Assembly (NCBI GenBank): GCA_963752755.1
Contig: CAVVZJ010000022.1
Span: 124,001 to 188,000 of the forward strand
DNA from: CAVVZJ01 sp963752755
Lineage (GTDB): Bacteria; Planctomycetota; Planctomycetia; Isosphaerales; Isosphaeraceae
DNA: 64,000 nucleotides
Direction of reading: 5' to 3'
Shown: piece after piece, positions 1 through 9,593 of the stretch
How the letters are laid out: every line of letters starts with the position of its first letter
Numbering within the stretch: position 1 is the stretch's first letter
Translations under genes and position numbers: made by a program
The notes under the pieces: model-generated
Seen by the model: only the letters and a program-made list of their open reading frames with translations
What the model was told of the DNA's origin: nothing
Database searches by the model: none

Positions 1-2
1 CG

Positions 3-1307
3 TCGGACTTTGTCGCGATGGTCGAGGCGCTCGTTCCCGAGGTGAAGGGGGCGCGGGTCGGCGGCTGGCGGTCGGAGAAGCTGCCGGTCCTGCAATGGCT
101 CGTTGCAATCGGCGACTGTCCCGGACCGGGCTGGCTGACTTGGGCGGAACTGGAGGCGACCGAGGTTGTCCCCGAGCTGGCAGAGCGGCAGAAGAACATC
201 CAGGCGAGTGATGTCTTCAACATCCAGTTCACCTCCGGCACGACGGGCCTGCCGAAGGGGGCGATGCTCACGCACCGAAACGTGCTGATGAATGCGTTTT
301 ATATCGGCCAGCGGACACGCTACCACGAGGAAGACCGTGTCTGCGTGCCGGTTCCGTTCTATCACTGCTTCGGCTGCGTGCTCGGGACGGAGGTCTGCTC
401 CATCTACGGTTCTGCGATCGTCGTGCCCGCCCCCAGCTTCGATCCGAAGGCGACGCTCGAAGCGATCGAGAAAGACCATTGCACGGCCGTCTATGGAGTG
501 CCGACGATGTTCGTGGCGCAGCTCGATCATCCCGACCGGCCGAAGCATGATCTCTCCTCGTTGCGGACTGGGATCATGGCGGGGAGCCCTTGCCCCTTGC
601 CGTTGATGAAGTCGGTGATCGGCGAGATGGGGGCCAGCCAGATCGTCATCGGCTACGGTTTGACGGAGGCGTCTCCAATCATTACGATGACATCAGTGGA
701 CGATTCGATCGAAGTCCGCACGAGCACCGTCGGCCGCGAGTTGCCGGGCGTTGAAGTGAGACTACGGCACCCGATCACGCATGAGGATGTTCCCGAGGGC
801 GAGACGGGCGAGCTCTGCGTGCGAGGCCACGGCGTGATGGCCGGCTATTACCAGAATCCCGAGGCAACGGCGAAGGTGCTCTCGTCTGATGGCTGGCTCG
901 CTACCGGTGACCTCGCCCGCCGACGGGCGGACGGGAATTACCGGATCGTGGGCCGGAGCAAAGAGTTGATCATCCGGGGCGGTGAGAATATCTATCCACC
1001 GGAGGTGGAAGAGTTCCTCTGCCACCATCCAGCCGTGGCGGAGTGCGCTGTGGTCGGGTTGCCGGACCCGGTCTATGGCGAGTGCGTCGCGGTCTGGATC
1101 GTGCCGAAGAATGGCGCGAGCCTCAACGCCGACGAAATCCGGGAGTATTGCAAGGGCCAGATTGCCCACTTCAAGATCCCGAAATTTGTCGAGATTGTCG
1201 ATCAGCTTCCGCGCACGGTGACGGGCAAGATCCGCAAGCACGTTTTGCGCGAGCACGGGGTCACGCAATTCGGACTGTCCTCGACGGATAGCGTGCCGAC
1301 GGCGTGA
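3..1307 (+). CDS. Acyl-CoA synthetase / AMP-dependent ligase, 5'-truncated by window edge
   Basis: This is the C-terminal two thirds of an ANL-superfamily AMP-forming ligase, which adenylates a carboxylic (probably fatty) acid with ATP and transfers it to CoA. The frame is open from base 3, so the true start lies outside the window. Visible motifs in order are the phosphate loop TSGTTGLPKG near base 235, the A5 motif YGLTEASP near 655, the hinge region GWLATGDLARR near 893, GRSKELIIRGGENIYPPEVE near 952, and the C-terminal catalytic lysine in LPRTVTGKIRKH near 1207. Family membership is clear. The overall pattern fits FadD-like acyl-CoA synthetases, but the substrate cannot be read from sequence. 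It converges on the DUF1559 gene with an 18-base gap. Confidence 0.93.
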   Translation, partial: SDFVAMVEALVPEVKGARVGGWRSEKLPVLQWLVAIGDCPGPGWLTWAELEATEVVPELAERQKNIQASDVFNIQFTSGTTGLPKGAMLTHRNVLMNAFYIGQRTRYHEEDRVCVPVPFYHCFGCVLGTEVCSIYGSAIVVPAPSFDPKATLEAIEKDHCTAVYGVPTMFVAQLDHPDRPKHDLSSLRTGIMAGSPCPLPLMKSVIGEMGASQIVIGYGLTEASPIITMTSVDDSIEVRTSTVGRELPGVEVRLRHPITHEDVPEGETGELCVRGHGVMAGYYQNPEATAKVLSSDGWLATGDLARRRADGNYRIVGRSKELIIRGGENIYPPEVEEFLCHHPAVAECAVVGLPDPVYGECVAVWIVPKNGASLNADEIREYCKGQIAHFKIPKFVEIVDQLPRTVTGKIRKHVLREHGVTQFGLSSTDSVPTA

Positions 1308-1325
1308 GGACCGGCGGACGTGGGA

Positions 1326-2432
1326 TCACCGATGATGAAGCGAGTCGGGTGCATCGCGTCCGCGTCGACGCATCGGACCGACGAGGGTCAATAGGCCGTC
1401 GGCGGAGATGACCTCGCCGCCGTTGATGGAGCCGAGGCCGCGCCAGGTGAAGCCGTTGATCGAGTCCTTGACGAAACGGACGGAGCCGTCGCCGAGGAGG
1501 ATGTTGACGCCGCCGGGGTGGTAGCTGCGGGCGGTGACGGCGGCGAAGCTTGGGCCGCCCTCTTCCTCACGGAGGGAGACGAGGTCCAGATCGGGAAAGG
1601 CCATTCCGCCGCTGAACCGACCAGGGGTGCTCTTGTTGGGGGTCCAGGCGGTTGTGAAACCGGATTCGGGGATGTTCCCGTCTTCCCAGCCGGCATGGCC
1701 GTAGTCGGGGCGCAACTCGGCCTGGTCGCCGGGACAACTCGTATATTGCGGGATGCTCGACGGGCTGGCGGAAGGCGGTGGGATTGGCAGGGAGTTGATC
1801 GGGGCGAAACTCAGCCCACCACAGTCCATCAGGAATGGGAAGCGCGTCTTGACCTCGGCGGCAAGGATCGTGCTGGAGAGGCCGTCGGTCAACTCGCTGA
1901 AACGGACCGAGACGTTCGTCCGGAACGGCGAGCGCGGAGATACCGCGGAGACCCGGCCGCCCCAGACGTACCAGTCGCCGCGGTTAACGCCATAGTTCGT
2001 ATTTTTGCGAGTGAGGCCGTCCTCGAGCAACGAGTCATCCTTGCGCGGGTCGGACGGGCAGAGAAACGTGGAAGTGCCGGTACTTGTCACGGTGGAGTTG
2101 ACGACCGTCTCGTTGTTGAAGGCAAAGTTGATGGCGTTATACTTGTTCTGTCCTTCCATGAACGAAAGAATGCGGGCCAATGCCCCCCAGCCCTGGAAGA
2201 CGGGACTGCCGGAGGCGTTCCAGGTGACGATGGCGGCGATTGGAAGGGCATTGAACGCGTCGTGGTAGTTGTGCAAGGCCAGGCCGAGTTGCTTCAGGTT
2301 GTTGGTGCATTGCGCCCGGCGGGCGGCCTCGCGAGCGGCCTGCACGGCGGGGAGCAGCAACGCGATCAAAACGCCGATGATCGCGATCACGACGAGCAAC
2401 TCGATCAGGGTGAAACCACGTCGGGACGGCAT
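1326..2432 (-). CDS. DUF1559 domain protein with type IV pilin-like N-terminus
   Basis: A 368-residue protein of the DUF1559 family, which is greatly expanded in planctomycetes. The N-terminus RRGFTLIELLVVIAIIG is a textbook prepilin cleavage/methylation signal followed by a hydrophobic helix, so it is probably exported and processed like a pseudopilin (GxxxxE geometry, cut before Phe). It continues LLPAVQAAREAARRAQCTNN, and the C-terminus has the family-typical segment HPGGVNILLGDGSVRFVKDS. The function of DUF1559 proteins is unknown; a surface fibre or secretion role is inferred. An NtrB/NtrC-like pair lies about 200 bases upstream on the same strand. Confidence 0.92.
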   Translation of the reverse strand: MPSRRGFTLIELLVVIAIIGVLIALLLPAVQAAREAARRAQCTNNLKQLGLALHNYHDAFNALPIAAIVTWNASGSPVFQGWGALARILSFMEGQNKYNAINFAFNNETVVNSTVTSTGTSTFLCPSDPRKDDSLLEDGLTRKNTNYGVNRGDWYVWGGRVSAVSPRSPFRTNVSVRFSELTDGLSSTILAAEVKTRFPFLMDCGGLSFAPINSLPIPPPSASPSSIPQYTSCPGDQAELRPDYGHAGWEDGNIPESGFTTAWTPNKSTPGRFSGGMAFPDLDLVSLREEEGGPSFAAVTARSYHPGGVNILLGDGSVRFVKDSINGFTWRGLGSINGGEVISADGLLTLVGPMRRRGRDAPDSLHHR

Positions 2433-2627
2433 GGGCGAGGTTCCTCGAAAACAGGGGCCTTGGACTCAGGACGGACAGCCCAAGGCAATCCGCGGGCCGC
2501 GGGGCGCTGATGGCCCGAAGTGGTTTGCAGACTGAGAGTTGAGCATCGCAGGTGATCGGACCCGGGGCTGGATCGTGGCGGCGAGTTGTCCAGCGTTGTC
2601 GGCGGGATGTCCATCGGGGGTGCACGG

Positions 2628-4050
2628 TCAAGGGTTCGAAGCGTCGTCGCCGGCCGGGTCGAGGCCGTGACGGCGGAGCTTCTGGCGGAGGGTCGAGCGG
2701 TGCAGGCCGAGTCGGCGGGCCATGCGGACCTGGTTGCCGCCGGACCAGACGCCTACCTCGCGGAGCAGAGGACGCTCGATAAGCTCGATCAGTTCTTCGT
2801 ACAAGCATGATTCCAAGTCGTCGTCCACGGAAGTGAGCCGGGTGCGGGCCCAGTGGGCGACGGCGTCGGCCAGGTCATCCCTTTGAGGCATCTCCGCGAC
2901 GGCGGAGCGGACAGTCGGAGGCAGGTGCTCGGGGTGGATCGGTCCCGAGCCTGCGGCGCGGGCGGCGAACTCGGCGGCGTTACGTAGCTCGCGGACGTTG
3001 CCTGGCCAGTCGTGGGCGAGCAGGGTCTGGCCGATCGGCGAGGCGGGGTCGAGCGGGGAATGGGCGACGGGGACGACGCGAGAGAGGATATGATCCCAGA
3101 GGCGGGGGATGTCGTCCTTCCGCTCGCGCAAAGGGGGCAGATGGATCGGGAGCACGGCGAGGCGGTAGAACAGGTCGGCACGGAAGGTGCCGTCGCGGAC
3201 GAGGGCCAACAGGTCGCGGTTCGTGGCGGCGATGACCCGGGCTCGAAGCCGTGCGCTCCGATCCGCCGCCGACGGGGCGGTATTCGCCGCCGTCGAGGAC
3301 GCGGAGGAGCTTGGCCTGCACGGCGGGCGGCGCCTCGGCGACCTCGTCGAAGAAGATGGTGCCGGCGCCGGCGCGGTCCAGCAGCCCTGGGGCGGAACTC
3401 TCGGCACCGGTGAACGCCCCACGCACATGTCCGAACAGCTCGCGCTCGACCAATGCCTCGGGCAAGGCCGCTAGGTGGACCGGCACGAACGGCGATTGGG
3501 CACGGTCGCCGTGCTGGTGGATCGCTCGGGCGACCAGCTCCTTGCCCGTTCCGCTCTCGCCAGTGATCAAGACGGGCTCATCGCCGGATGTAGCACTAGC
3601 CACCTGCTTGAACACGTGTTGCATTGGTAACGCGGCTCCGACCATCGTCCCGACTGGCTCTCCGGACTCCGGCCGTGCCAGATCTCCGTCGCGGACTTCC
3701 AGGGCGCGGGCGATGAGGGTGCGAGCCTGGGCGAGGTCGAACGGCTTGGGGAGGTAGTCGAACGCGCCGCCTCGCACGGCCTTCACGGCGGTCTGCATCG
3801 TGCCGTGGGCGGTCATCACGATCACGGCGGTTTCCGGGCATTTGGTGCGGAAGCGTTCGAGGGCAGAGAGGCCGTCGAGTCCGGGCAGGCGAACATCGAG
3901 GAAGAGCACATCGGGAGGATCCTCGGCTGCGCGGGCCAGCCCTTGTTCGGCGGTCGAGCCGACGGTGACGCGGTGGCCGTCGTCGCCGAGGAACTGGCGG
4001 AAGGCCCAGCAGATGCCCGGCTCGTCGTCGAGGATCATCACGTGGGGCAT
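2628..4050 (-). CDS. NtrC-family sigma-54-dependent response regulator (frameshifted)
   Basis: Receiver, AAA+ and Fis-type DNA-binding domains in order, about 473 residues once one frameshift is repaired. The receiver has acidic DD near residues 8-9, phospho-acceptor Asp52 in FLDVRLPGLDG, Thr80 and Lys102. The AAA+ domain has Walker A GESGTGKE (about 164-171), the sigma-54 contact loop GAFTGA (about 211-216) and Walker B FFDE (about 233-236). The reading frame is lost near 3240-3275; removing one G restores the usual segment leading to RVIAATNRD. The C-terminal helix-turn-helix NQVRMARRLGLHRSTLRQKL ends the protein. ATG 4050 is chosen because it begins the receiver (MPHVMILDDE) and lies 13 bases inside the end of the kinase gene, suggesting coupled translation. 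It should activate sigma-54 promoters after phosphorylation by that kinase. Confidence 0.9.
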
Positions 4051-5489
4051 GGGCGGTCGGGTCCTGTGGCGGAGGGGACGAGGGCGGGAATGCTGGAAAA
4101 TGATGGTGTGGAGACAGGTTCCTTCCATTCCGCGACCGGGAGCGAGACGCGGAAACGAGTCTGCTCCCCGATCCTCTCGTAATGGATCGACCCGCCGTGT
4201 TCGCGGACGAGCGCCTCGCAGAGCGCCAGGCCGATGCCAACGCCTTCGGGCTTGGTGGTGAAGAACGGCTGGAAGAGGCGGGCGACATCAGCGGGCGGCA
4301 GGCCCGGGCCGTCGTCGTTGACATCGATCGCGACTAGGGCCGGGCCGTCGGTGGAGGCAGCAAGTCGGACCGTCCCACCGGGGCCAGCGGCTTCGAGGGC
4401 GTTCAGGAGGAGGTTCGAGACGACCTGGCCGAGCTGATCGGGATCAGCGCGGAGGGCGGGGAGGCCGTCGACGGTCTCGATCCTCAATCGTACCCCCTGA
4501 TGCTCGGCGGTGGCGGCGAGGCCGGCAGCGGCGTGGGAGAGGATCGGGCCGATCCCGACAGGCTCGAAACGGGGCGGGTCTGGCCGGGCGATCTGGAGGA
4601 AACGGCGGACCTGGCGCTCCATCCGCCCGAGTTCGGCGAGGGCGACGTGGAGAGGCTCGATGTCGCGGTCGCGGTTGCGTTCGGCATAGAGCTGGAGGGT
4701 CATCCGGGCCGCGGTGAGGGGGTTGCGCAGCTCGTGGGCGAGACCGGCGCTGAGCTGTCGGATCAGTCGGAGTCTCTCCGTCTGCTGGCGATCACGCTCC
4801 AGGTCTCCGAGCCGCGCAGCCATTCGGGCCACGCCCTCGGCCAGTTCGCCGATCTCGTCGTCGCGGCCGCGTGGCAAGCCCTCCGGGTGGAGGTCACCGG
4901 CGCCGACGCGGCGGATTGCCCGGAGGATTGCGGAGAGTGGGTTCGAGAGTGTTCGCCCAACCCACGACGCCAGGGCCGCAGCCAGAACCGCGCCGACGAG
5001 GCTGAGAATTAGAGCCGCTCTCCGCGCCTCCCAGGCCGCTGCGCGGAGTGCCGATTCGGGCAGGAGGATCAGGAGCCGTCGCATGCCGGTCAGTCTCGGC
5101 TCACGCGGGCGGTCGATCGCGGCGACGCGGTAGGTGTGGCCCGCGTGGGACCAGCGGGTCGCGAAGCTCAAGTCCGCCGAAGTGGGGGTGGGGCCGGTCC
5201 CGGTCGGTTCGAGCGTGCTCGCCTCGACCTGCCCGCGCGGTCCAATCAGGGCGAACTCGGCCCCGCCGAGCCCCTTGAGCTGGCGGAGAACGGATTCTGT
5301 CAGTGGGAAGCTCGAACGCCGCAAGGTTTCAGCGATGCCCCGCCCGCGTTCCAGCGATTGCTCCCACGCCCGATCGGCCGCCCACTGGCCGCACGCCAAG
5401 CCGGTCACGCCGACCATCGCGACAGTTAGCAGCAGGTACGGCAGCAAGATCCGGTCGCGGATCGAGCCTGGGAACCGGCGGGGGGACAT
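4038..5489 (-). CDS. Sensor histidine kinase, NtrB/PilS type
   Basis: A 483-residue membrane sensor kinase. An N-terminal transmembrane segment (LLPYLLLTVAMVGVTGLACG) is followed by a short extracytoplasmic region, a second membrane segment near residues 155-175 (ALILSLVGAVLAAALASWVG), a HAMP linker (LSNPLSAILRAIRRVGAGDL), the HisKA box with phospho-accepting His in LSAGLAHELRNPLT, and an HATPase domain with N box NLLLNALEAAG, G1 DDGPGLPP and G2 GVGIGLAL. It should autophosphorylate and pass phosphate to the regulator encoded immediately downstream, whose start overlaps this stop. The start at 5489 (MSPRRFPGS) was preferred over an in-frame TTG at 5516. The signal sensed is unknown. Confidence 0.93.
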   Translation of the reverse strand: MSPRRFPGSIRDRILLPYLLLTVAMVGVTGLACGQWAADRAWEQSLERGRGIAETLRRSSFPLTESVLRQLKGLGGAEFALIGPRGQVEASTLEPTGTGPTPTSADLSFATRWSHAGHTYRVAAIDRPREPRLTGMRRLLILLPESALRAAAWEARRAALILSLVGAVLAAALASWVGRTLSNPLSAILRAIRRVGAGDLHPEGLPRGRDDEIGELAEGVARMAARLGDLERDRQQTERLRLIRQLSAGLAHELRNPLTAARMTLQLYAERNRDRDIEPLHVALAELGRMERQVRRFLQIARPDPPRFEPVGIGPILSHAAAGLAATAEHQGVRLRIETVDGLPALRADPDQLGQVVSNLLLNALEAAGPGGTVRLAASTDGPALVAIDVNDDGPGLPPADVARLFQPFFTTKPEGVGIGLALCEALVREHGGSIHYERIGEQTRFRVSLPVAEWKEPVSTPSFSSIPALVPSATGPDRPCPT

Positions 5490-5567
5490 GGGAGGAGCAG
5501 TGTCTCGAAGGAGCAAGGGCGGACAGAGCGGTGCCCGCCGGGTTTCACGAGTTCATTGGGAACGATG

Positions 5568-6104
5568 TTATTCTACAGCAACGCAATCCAGGCTGCCCCG
5601 CCTTCTCGTCGGACGATCGCCCCCAGGGATTCCATCTGGTTCGTCGTTGCCGTATTTTCGCCTGAGCCACTTCTCGAAGTGGGCCCTGTCGCCCGGACTT
5701 CCCTGGAAAGGCATGTCTCCCCGGAACTCGGCACAAAAGAAGCAACAATTCACCTCGTGTCCTTCGTCGTGCGCGAATCGCCTCAGCATGGTCATCAGCG
5801 TATCCATCAAGCTGGAGGAGGAGCCATACCGATCTCCGAGGTGCTGCAAGTGCCACCAAAAGTGCCGGACTTCCATCGCGATCGGACCAACCACGGAGCG
5901 AAGCTCGGCAAACAGTTCGCGCCCCATCGAGCGAGTCCTGGGCAACTGTTCCTTCCTCCCGAATGGAGGGGTTGTCCTTCAGCCCCTCAAGGATTGGCTC
6001 GTAAAGCGCGACGGCTCGCCAGGGATCTGTGGTGGTTGGCCAGGACCGACTCGCGCGGCCGCCAACTGCCGGTCGAAGCCGTCGATCGGGTATCGCCAGC
6101 CCAT
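5568..6104 (-). CDS. Hypothetical protein, internally disrupted
   Basis: A conserved-looking protein of about 179 codons that I do not recognise. ATG 6104 is preceded by AAGGAGA six bases upstream, a strong ribosome site, and begins MGWRYPIDGFDRQLAAAR. The same frame reaches a TGA at 5979-5981 and then resumes into a natural-looking C-terminal half (REVR-like HFWWHLQHLGDRYGSSSS, then HEVNCCFFCAEF). Between about 6030 and 5950 the other frame reads DPWRAVALYEPILEGLKDN, which looks genuinely coding. Two compensating one-base indels therefore explain the break. The CCFFC cluster and several His residues could bind metal, but that is only a possibility. It may be a pseudogene or a sequence-error casualty. 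Confidence 0.6.
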
Positions 6105-6194
6105 CACCGTTCTCCTTCGAACAACGAACTCCACAAATGGTTGCTAGCGAATGGATGAGTTGTCCGCGTACTTTGCGCCTTCGTGAGAGTCTCC

Positions 6195-8156
6195 TTATTC
6201 TCCGATCAGATACCGCTTCAGGAACAGCACCTCGACTGCCTGGAGATAATCCTGGTTCGCCTTTTTGGCGAAACCGTGGCCCTCATTCAGGCCGACGACA
6301 TACCAAACCGGCCGACCATTCCCTCGCACCTTGTTGACAATCTGCACGGACTCGCTCAGCGGCACTCGGGGGTCGTTCTTGCCCTGAACAACCAGCAAGG
6401 GGTTCTTGATCCGACCGGAGTTGGTCAAAGGCGAGACGCGTTCGAGGTAGTCGCGCATGGTTGGGTCGCGCTCGTCGCCGTATTCGGCGCGGCGGAGGTC
6501 ACGGCGGTATTCTTGGGTGTTTTGCAAGAACGTGACGAAATTGGAGATGCCGACTATGTCGATACCCGCCTTGATCCGCTCGGGGTAGGTCGTTTGAACG
6601 GCCAAGGACATGAAGCCGCCGTAGGAGCCGCCGATGACGCCGATCCGGTTCGAGTCGAACTCGTCACGGCGGGCGATCCAGTCGAACAGGCCGGCGATGT
6701 CGCGGACGGAATCCTGGCGCTTCCTGCTGTTGTCGAGCTTCAAGTAACTCTTGCCGTAACCGCTGGAGCCGCGGACGTTGGGGAAGATCACGGCGATGCC
6801 CAGTTCGTTAAGCAGGTAGTTGCCGCGACCGAGGAAGCCAGGGCGGAACTGTCCTTCGGGCCCGCCGTGGATATTGAGCAAGACAGGGCGCGGGCCGGGA
6901 AACCTGTCGGCCGACGGGCGATAGACGAATGCAGGAATCTCGCGGCCGTCGAATGTCTCGTAGTGGATCAGTTCTGGTTCGGGGAACGTGCTCCGGTCGA
7001 AGCCGGCCGTCTCACTCTCGGTCCAGCGCACAAGCTGGCCGCCCTCGTCGAGATCGAGAGCATACGTGTCTGCGGGCGACTGAGCGGCGCTGAGAGTAAA
7101 GCCGATCTCGTGCGAATCTGTGCGGAAGGTCAACCCGCTGACGACGCCCGCTGGCAACGGCTTCACGGGCCGCTCGGCACCTGTCCGGGCGTCGAGGACG
7201 TGGAGCCGGGAGATGCCGTCCTCATTGGCCGTGAAGGCGATAAGGGTACCATCGTCGGAGAGGTCAAACGACTCGACGTCCCAGTCGAGCCCCCTGGTCA
7301 AGACAGTGGATTGGCCCGAGGCCAGCTCGTAACGGGTGAGGCGGAGGACCTCGGAATCCTTGTCGGTCGTCCAGTAGAGAGCTTTGCCGTCGGCGGACCA
7401 CTTCGCTTCCTTGTATGACACTGGCGCCTCGCCCTCCTTGCGGCGCGGGGTGAGCGTGGTCGGCTCGCCACTGGCGACCTCGACGATGTGGATGTAAGAC
7501 TCATTGATTGAAATATATTCGATTGCGATGACTTTTGACTCATCGGGCGACCAGTCCACCACACTCCATGTGCCGGAGACGTCCTTGAAACGGCGGGCGG
7601 AATCTGGATGGGCGGGGTCGAGAAGGAAGAGATCCATGTCGCGGCCGTTGCGGACGTTGCTGCTGTAGGCAAGAAGCTTGCCGGAACGGGACCACTTTGG
7701 GCTGGTGTGACGGGCGCGGCCGTCGGTGAGGCGGGAGGTGTCGCCGTTGGCGAGGTCGTCGAGAAAGAACTGGTAGTTCTCGGCGCCGCCTTCGTCGGCG
7801 ATGAAGAGGAACTGCTGGTGATGCGGTCGGCTCGTGGCGCCGAGGACGCGTTCCGGATGGAAGCTCCACTGTTTCCGCGCTCCGCCGGGAAATGCGACGC
7901 GGTGGATCTGGTGCATGTCGGCGAACCGGGTGCTGATCAGCATGCCGTCCGACCCGGGACCGATTGACCAGTCCTGAAACGAGGCCGTGCGGATGTTCTG
8001 ATATCGCCTCAAATCCCGCTCTAGGTCGGCCGGCACTGGGGGGACGTCCTCGATGGCGATCGTCGCCGGCACGGGCATCGTTGCTGGCATTTCCTGGCCG
8101 GAGGTGATGGGGGCCAGTGAGAAGATGAGAGCAAGAGCGAATGGCTGGGTTCTCAT
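6195..8156 (-). CDS. Secreted S9 family (prolyl oligopeptidase-like) peptidase
   Basis: A 653-residue alpha/beta-hydrolase peptidase. The N-terminus MRTQPFALALIFSLAPITSG is a signal peptide, so it acts outside the cytoplasm. The middle is a WD40-like/TolB-like beta-propeller with repeats such as SRLTDGRARHTSPKWSRSGK. The C-terminal catalytic domain carries the nucleophile in GVIGGSYGGFMS, the acid in VVQGKNDPRVP and the His in NEGHGFAKK. Family members cleave oligopeptides, often next to Pro or acylated residues. ATG 8156 fits the signal peptide and has GGGAG about eight bases upstream; an in-frame Met eleven codons earlier is less likely. It is divergent from rlmN. Confidence 0.93.
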   Translation of the reverse strand: MRTQPFALALIFSLAPITSGQEMPATMPVPATIAIEDVPPVPADLERDLRRYQNIRTASFQDWSIGPGSDGMLISTRFADMHQIHRVAFPGGARKQWSFHPERVLGATSRPHHQQFLFIADEGGAENYQFFLDDLANGDTSRLTDGRARHTSPKWSRSGKLLAYSSNVRNGRDMDLFLLDPAHPDSARRFKDVSGTWSVVDWSPDESKVIAIEYISINESYIHIVEVASGEPTTLTPRRKEGEAPVSYKEAKWSADGKALYWTTDKDSEVLRLTRYELASGQSTVLTRGLDWDVESFDLSDDGTLIAFTANEDGISRLHVLDARTGAERPVKPLPAGVVSGLTFRTDSHEIGFTLSAAQSPADTYALDLDEGGQLVRWTESETAGFDRSTFPEPELIHYETFDGREIPAFVYRPSADRFPGPRPVLLNIHGGPEGQFRPGFLGRGNYLLNELGIAVIFPNVRGSSGYGKSYLKLDNSRKRQDSVRDIAGLFDWIARRDEFDSNRIGVIGGSYGGFMSLAVQTTYPERIKAGIDIVGISNFVTFLQNTQEYRRDLRRAEYGDERDPTMRDYLERVSPLTNSGRIKNPLLVVQGKNDPRVPLSESVQIVNKVRGNGRPVWYVVGLNEGHGFAKKANQDYLQAVEVLFLKRYLIGE

Positions 8157-8474
8157 GGCGTCGGGCTCCCGGTTCGAATGGCGAGGCAAACCCGTGCCCG
8201 ATCATGCCAGATGGCCCGACGCGGGTAAACGACCGGCCGGAATCGCATTATTCCGAGCGGGGCATTAAACTGGAGTGTATGATCCGTCGCAGGGATCAGA
8301 CACACGGTGGTAGGCACCACGAATCCTGACCGTTCCGACCTTCTGTGGACTTCTCTCGAGTTCAAGATTCGCTTGTTCCTGTACTTGACAGCAATCGAGC
8401 CGCTGAAGGCCCCGTCGGCTGGCTCCAAGAAAAGCGGATCAATCGAATCGAAGAAGCTCGAGTTCAAATCCTTG
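8157..8474. other. Divergent intergenic region between S9 peptidase and rlmN
   Basis: This 318-base interval should hold the promoters of both neighbours. A TTGACA near 8387 is the only promoter-like element I noticed, without a convincing partner box. The rlmN frame stays open back to 8307, but the residues added there do not resemble the family. Confidence 0.5.
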
Positions 8475-8492
8475 ATGTCTCCTACCGTCCCC

Positions 8493-9548
8493 ATGAAAAA
8501 CCCCCTGCTCGACCACACCACCGACGACCTCGCCGCCTGGATAGCGGATCGGGGCTTCCCGAGGCTTCACGCGCGCCAGGTCGTGCGCTGGGTATTCGAC
8601 CGCCGGGCCGAGTCCTTCACGACGATGTCCGACCTGCCGAAAAAGCTGCGGGAGGTATTGGAGGGGGAGTGGGCCGTCTTCACGACCGAGCCGGCCTTGC
8701 ACAGCGTCGCGCCGGACGGGACGGATAAGCTATTGTTGTCCTTGCAGGACGGTCGTCGCGTCGAGTGCGTCTTGATGGCGGAGGCTGACCGCAGGACGGT
8801 CTGTCTGAGCACGCAGGTCGGCTGTGGTATGGGGTGCGTCTTCTGCGCCAGCGGCCTGAAGGGGGTCGAGAGGAATCTGACGTGGGGCGAGATCGTCGAG
8901 CAAGTACTCCGATTGCGGAACATGCTGCCGGTCGGCGAGACGCTGACGAACCTCGTTGTGATGGGCATGGGTGAGAGTCTGGCGAACCTCGACAACCTGA
9001 TCGCGGCGCTCGATCGAATCTGCTCTGCCGAAGGGTTGGGACTTTCGCAGCGACGTGTCACGATTTCGACGGTTGGCCTTCCCGAGAAGATGCACAAGTT
9101 GGCCGAGTTGGGCCGGCAGTATCATCTCGCCGTCTCCCTGCACGCATCGACGCCGGAACTCAGGGATGAGCTGGTGCCGATCAACGAGAAGGTGGGGTTG
9201 GATGCCGTCATGGAGGCGGCCGATGCCTACTTCCGAAAGACGGGCCGGCAAGTTACCTTCGAGTATGTCCTGCTGCGGGGGCTGAACGACCGCCCCGAGG
9301 ACGCCGTGGCTCTGGGGCGATTGCTCGCTGGGCGGAAGGCGCACGTCAACCTGATCCCATACAACCCAGTGCCGGGCCTGCCGTTCGGGCGACCGACCGA
9401 GGAGGCGATCCGTCGGTTCGTGGGGATCGTGCGGAGTCGGGGGGTGAGTGTGACGGTCCGAAAAACCAAAGGCCGCCAGATCGACGCCGCATGCGGCCAG
9501 CTTCGGCGACGGGCCGGCTCGCCCGCGGTCGCCGCGCCAGAAGACTGA
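8493..9548 (+). CDS. rlmN: Dual-specificity RNA methyltransferase RlmN
   Basis: A radical-SAM enzyme of 351 residues that methylates C2 of A2503 in 23S rRNA and A37 of some tRNAs. The radical-SAM cysteines are in CGMGCVFCASG (CxxxCxxC), followed by the family motif VVMGMGES, and the methyl-carrying cysteine is in GRQIDAACGQLRRR at the C-terminus. The N-terminal domain begins MKNPLLDHTTDDLAAWI, as usual for RlmN. Start choice is uncertain between ATG 8493 and in-frame ATG 8475 (six codons more), and neither has a strong ribosome site. The length fits the family (about 350-400). Confidence 0.95.
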   Translation: MKNPLLDHTTDDLAAWIADRGFPRLHARQVVRWVFDRRAESFTTMSDLPKKLREVLEGEWAVFTTEPALHSVAPDGTDKLLLSLQDGRRVECVLMAEADRRTVCLSTQVGCGMGCVFCASGLKGVERNLTWGEIVEQVLRLRNMLPVGETLTNLVVMGMGESLANLDNLIAALDRICSAEGLGLSQRRVTISTVGLPEKMHKLAELGRQYHLAVSLHASTPELRDELVPINEKVGLDAVMEAADAYFRKTGRQVTFEYVLLRGLNDRPEDAVALGRLLAGRKAHVNLIPYNPVPGLPFGRPTEEAIRRFVGIVRSRGVSVTVRKTKGRQIDAACGQLRRRAGSPAVAAPED

Positions 9549-9552
9549 CCGA

Positions 9553-9580
9553 GCGAGCGGGGCAACGCGAGCGGGGCAAC
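9553..9580. repeat. Tandem duplication of a 14-base unit
   Basis: GCGAGCGGGGCAAC occurs twice in perfect tandem immediately after the rlmN stop and just before the ribosome site of the sigma-factor gene. It has no recognised function and could be a recent slippage event. Confidence 0.85.
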
Positions 9581-9593
9581 GGAGGGTGTGCCT

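Noticed and set aside
6183..7418. Plus-strand 411-codon frame
   Set aside because: Antisense to the S9 peptidase, which has full catalytic motifs.
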